From an uncultured Pelagibacteraceae bacterium (GTDB lineage Bacteria; Pseudomonadota; Alphaproteobacteria; Pelagibacterales; Pelagibacteraceae): a stretch of DNA of 52,482 bases. The notes under the pieces are model-generated. The model worked only from the letters and a program-made list of their open reading frames with translations. It was not told the DNA's origin and made no database searches. The stretch lies in the NCBI GenBank assembly GCA_902583345.1, contig CACHVT010000005.1:1-52482 (forward strand), written 5' to 3'. Of the stretch, positions 50,298-52,482 are shown piece after piece (position 1 is the first letter of the stretch; each line of letters begins with the position of its first letter). Made by a program: the position numbers and the translations under genes.

Positions 50298-52385
50298 TTA
50301 GGGTTTTTTTTCGCCTTCTTCTTTCTTTTTTCTTTCAGTTTTTATCAATTCTGTGTTTTTAATATTTATTGCCAAACAAGTTATATCATCTCTTAATTTT
50401 TCTGCACCCCAATCAAGTTCTTTAGCAATAGTATCTACAATATTTTTTGGAGTTAATGATTCTAAGCTTTTGATAATTTTTTGCACACCTTCAGCTCCAA
50501 GTTCTTGACCATTTTTTAAATAACCCTCTGTTACTCCATCAGTATAGACCACAAAAGTCTTATCTTTAAGACTCATTGAATTGGATTTTACCATTGAATC
50601 TGTAAAATATTTTATAATTCCTATAGGAGGCATTTCAGATTTTATAAATTGAAAATTCTTATTTTTATCAAAAACCATAATACTTTCATGTCCTGCATTA
50701 ACAAAATTTACCTCACCAGTTTCTATATTTATTTTTCCAAAAACTGCAGTGACAAACATTCCTTTAAATTTCGCTTCTACAAGTTCATTGTTCACACCAA
50801 AAACAACTTTTTCTAATGGATAAGATAAGTTTGAAAGTGTTCTAAATATTGAAGATGCCTTAGCCATATACATGCCAGCCTTAATACCTTTTCCGGATAC
50901 GTCGGCTAGAGTAAAAAAATATTCACTGTTACCTACTTTAACAACATCATAATAATCTCCAGATACATCTCTTGCGGGAACGTTTTTAGCATAAATAAAA
51001 TTCTCAAATCTTGAAATGTCAGGAAATAAACTTTTTTGAACTCCTCCTGCAAGCTCTCTTTCTTTTAATAATTTTGCCTCTTTTTGTAAATTTGCTAATG
51101 CAATTTTGTTCTCTTCAACGAATCTAAAATAAAGTCCAGTTAGAAAAGTGACTGTAAGCATAAATATAGGATAACTAATATCTACAAGTTCAGATCTTAA
51201 TAGAAAAAAACTAAAACCAATTACTATAACTGTAACCAAACTACCAAAAAAGATTGACAAACTATATTTTGGCTTAATTTTTTGAGATAGAAAAAAAGTA
51301 ATAAGCGCTACTAAAATTGAAAATAAAAGTTCAAATAAATATGTGTTAGGATTTCGAACTAAATAAGATTGATCTAAAATATTTTCAATTACATTCCCAT
51401 GAACCTCAACGCCAGGAATTGTAACGCCCAATGGAGTCTTTACTAAATCGAATAAACCTTGAGCAGAAGCTCCAATCAATACATATTTATTTTTAAATCT
51501 CGCACTGTCAAACTTTCCATCAAATACTGAACTTGCGGATATATATTGGCTCTTTAAAGATTTTTTATACCTAATCCAAATTATTCCGTTAGGATCTGAA
51601 TAAATCTTGTGTGGTCTAGAACTTATTCTATGAATTCCTATTTCGTTCATTTCTATGTAAAGATTTTTTTGGTTTGAACCAACACGTATCATTTCAAGGC
51701 CCATTGTTGGGTAAAGTTTATTTTCAAAACGTACAAGTAATGGCAATGATCGAATAATACCATCTGTCTGATCTAAGAAAGAAATAGAACCTAAGCCCTT
51801 GGCGCTCTTTTCCAATTTCTCAAGTGAGCCTATTGAATAGGGATATGCATATGTAAAATTTTTAGGGTCCCCACCCTTAGACAAAAATCTTGCTTTAGCA
51901 GACCTATCATGTGTTGCATGAGATGGAACACTACTACCAAGAACGGCTATAACAGAATTGGATTCTTCTAATTGTTCCCTGAAAATCTCATCGTGTCCTT
52001 TAAGATTTTGAAGCTCACTAATGTCTGTGGGGATTAAGTTGTAAGCTTTTATTATTTCCTCAGGAGATTGTTTATCTTTTTCAGTGAAAAATATATCAAA
52101 ACCAATTGCTCTAGGATCTGTAACTTTAACATTCTCAATTATTTTAGCAAAAACAGACCTGCTCCAAGGAAATTGCCCAAACTTGCCGAGACTTTTTTCG
52201 TCAATATCTATAATAATCACTTCCGTTTCTATTTTCTCTAATGGAAATACCTTTTGGTATAAATCAAAACTTATAAATGAAATTGACTTTATGAAGCTAG
52301 GATTTGCAAATTTTAAAACTATCAAAAAAATTAATAAAACTAAAAAAATTAAATAGTTTTTATATTTTAAAAATAAAGACCTCAC
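50298..52385 (-). CDS. CHASE2-sensor SpoIIE/PP2C phosphatase
   Basis: Transmembrane phosphatase of 695 residues. TM1 at about residues 12-28, then an extracytoplasmic CHASE2 domain (about 45-345; IDIDEKSLGKFGQFPWSRS and GFDIFFTEKDKQSP are hallmarks), three further TM segments (about 350-430), a short helical linker and a PP2C-type SpoIIE domain (about 455-680). Its metal-binding Asp motifs RDVSGDYYD, LADVSGKG, YTDGVTEG and LRDDITCLAI are intact. Such proteins usually act on anti-anti-sigma factors (RsbU-type stress response); no such partner is in the window. The signal sensed by CHASE2 is unknown. It is transcribed from the right edge leftwards and its start is complete. Confidence 0.92.
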   Translation of the reverse strand: MRSLFLKYKNYLIFLVLLIFLIVLKFANPSFIKSISFISFDLYQKVFPLEKIETEVIIIDIDEKSLGKFGQFPWSRSVFAKIIENVKVTDPRAIGFDIFFTEKDKQSPEEIIKAYNLIPTDISELQNLKGHDEIFREQLEESNSVIAVLGSSVPSHATHDRSAKARFLSKGGDPKNFTYAYPYSIGSLEKLEKSAKGLGSISFLDQTDGIIRSLPLLVRFENKLYPTMGLEMIRVGSNQKNLYIEMNEIGIHRISSRPHKIYSDPNGIIWIRYKKSLKSQYISASSVFDGKFDSARFKNKYVLIGASAQGLFDLVKTPLGVTIPGVEVHGNVIENILDQSYLVRNPNTYLFELLFSILVALITFFLSQKIKPKYSLSIFFGSLVTVIVIGFSFFLLRSELVDISYPIFMLTVTFLTGLYFRFVEENKIALANLQKEAKLLKERELAGGVQKSLFPDISRFENFIYAKNVPARDVSGDYYDVVKVGNSEYFFTLADVSGKGIKAGMYMAKASSIFRTLSNLSYPLEKVVFGVNNELVEAKFKGMFVTAVFGKINIETGEVNFVNAGHESIMVFDKNKNFQFIKSEMPPIGIIKYFTDSMVKSNSMSLKDKTFVVYTDGVTEGYLKNGQELGAEGVQKIIKSLESLTPKNIVDTIAKELDWGAEKLRDDITCLAINIKNTELIKTERKKKEEGEKKP

Positions 52386-52482
52386 ACTAGGAACTTAACC
52401 AGATTATAATTAAAGTAAATAAAACTTGAATAAGTTTTTATAGGTTATTTCTTATTAACCCTTTTGTTTCGTCTCTTTTTCT
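52386..52482. other. upstream gap at window edge with two weak hairpins
   Basis: Holds the likely promoter of the phosphatase gene. AAAACTT (52421-52427) pairs with AAGTTTT (52432-52438) around GAAT, and GGTTA (52443-52447) pairs with TAACC (52456-52460) followed by CTTTTGTTTC. Either may end a transcript from outside the window. No gene seen. Confidence 0.3.

Overview
The window is very AT-rich, with short intergenic gaps, many 1-8 bp gene overlaps and abutting convergent gene ends. Gene content is dominated by ABC importers with their substrate-binding proteins, oxidative catabolism of osmolyte-like compounds and EamA/DMT permeases. Together with the protein sequences this points to a streamlined marine alphaproteobacterium of the SAR11 (Pelagibacterales) type. 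That assignment is an inference from sequence character; no rRNA or other taxonomic marker lies in the window. No tRNA, rRNA, CRISPR array, IS element, integrase or phage gene was seen. No stretch without a gene exceeds 300 bases; the longest (about 266 bases, 46714-46979) holds a candidate structured RNA.

Layout. 1-1985: the C-terminal half of an MFS carrier cut by the window edge, a heptad-repeat protein and a small conserved-looking protein. 1986-4020: glycine amidinotransferase-like enzyme and an EamA permease. 4073-8153: mobA-moeA (molybdenum cofactor), a NifU-like scaffold, an HPP membrane protein and an NAD-dependent, metal-free formate dehydrogenase. 8156-10524: an unlisted small membrane ORF, a putative zinc peptidase, a cyclophilin, a DUF1330 protein and a MarR-like regulator. 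10526-19247 is one long minus-strand operon: EutA-like racemase-fold protein, DoeA/EutD-like M24 hydrolase, a PotABCD-type importer and a HAD-enoyl-CoA hydratase fusion. 19300-20906: beta-hydroxyacid dehydrogenase and glycerophosphodiester phosphodiesterase.

20909-28998 is the most interesting block. It holds a gamma-butyrobetaine-hydroxylase-like oxygenase, an orphan ProV ATPase, an SDR dehydrogenase, a dehydrocarnitine-type BKACE enzyme, and a tight five-gene operon (class II aldolase, betainyl-CoA-thioesterase-like protein, TauD-family oxygenase, PhnZ/TmpB-like HD diiron oxygenase, GMC choline-dehydrogenase-like oxidase). I read it as a module that breaks quaternary-amine compounds (carnitine type, and possibly trimethylammonium phosphonates) down to glycine betaine.

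28995-32960: Ehu-like (ectoine/polar amino acid) importer and a MOSC protein. 33023-39044: EamA permease, IPNS-like oxygenase, and a four-gene operon (luciferase-like monooxygenase, PF06684 protein, alpha/beta hydrolase, aldehyde dehydrogenase) resembling an uncharacterised oxidative pathway. 39169-46713: a LivK-like binding protein on one strand and proC-like-livGFHM-thioredoxin-like operon on the other, with an MFS gene between. 46714-52482: candidate RNA, glutaredoxin, MsrB, EamA permease, DadA-like dehydrogenase, a lipoprotein and a CHASE2-SpoIIE phosphatase.

Regulation visible in the sequence: strong GC-rich hairpins sit between the binding-protein gene and the first permease gene in both minus-strand ABC operons, consistent with binding protein being made in excess of the membrane parts. 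Several short inverted repeats sit in upstream gaps. All functional names rest on motif recognition from memory, without database searches.
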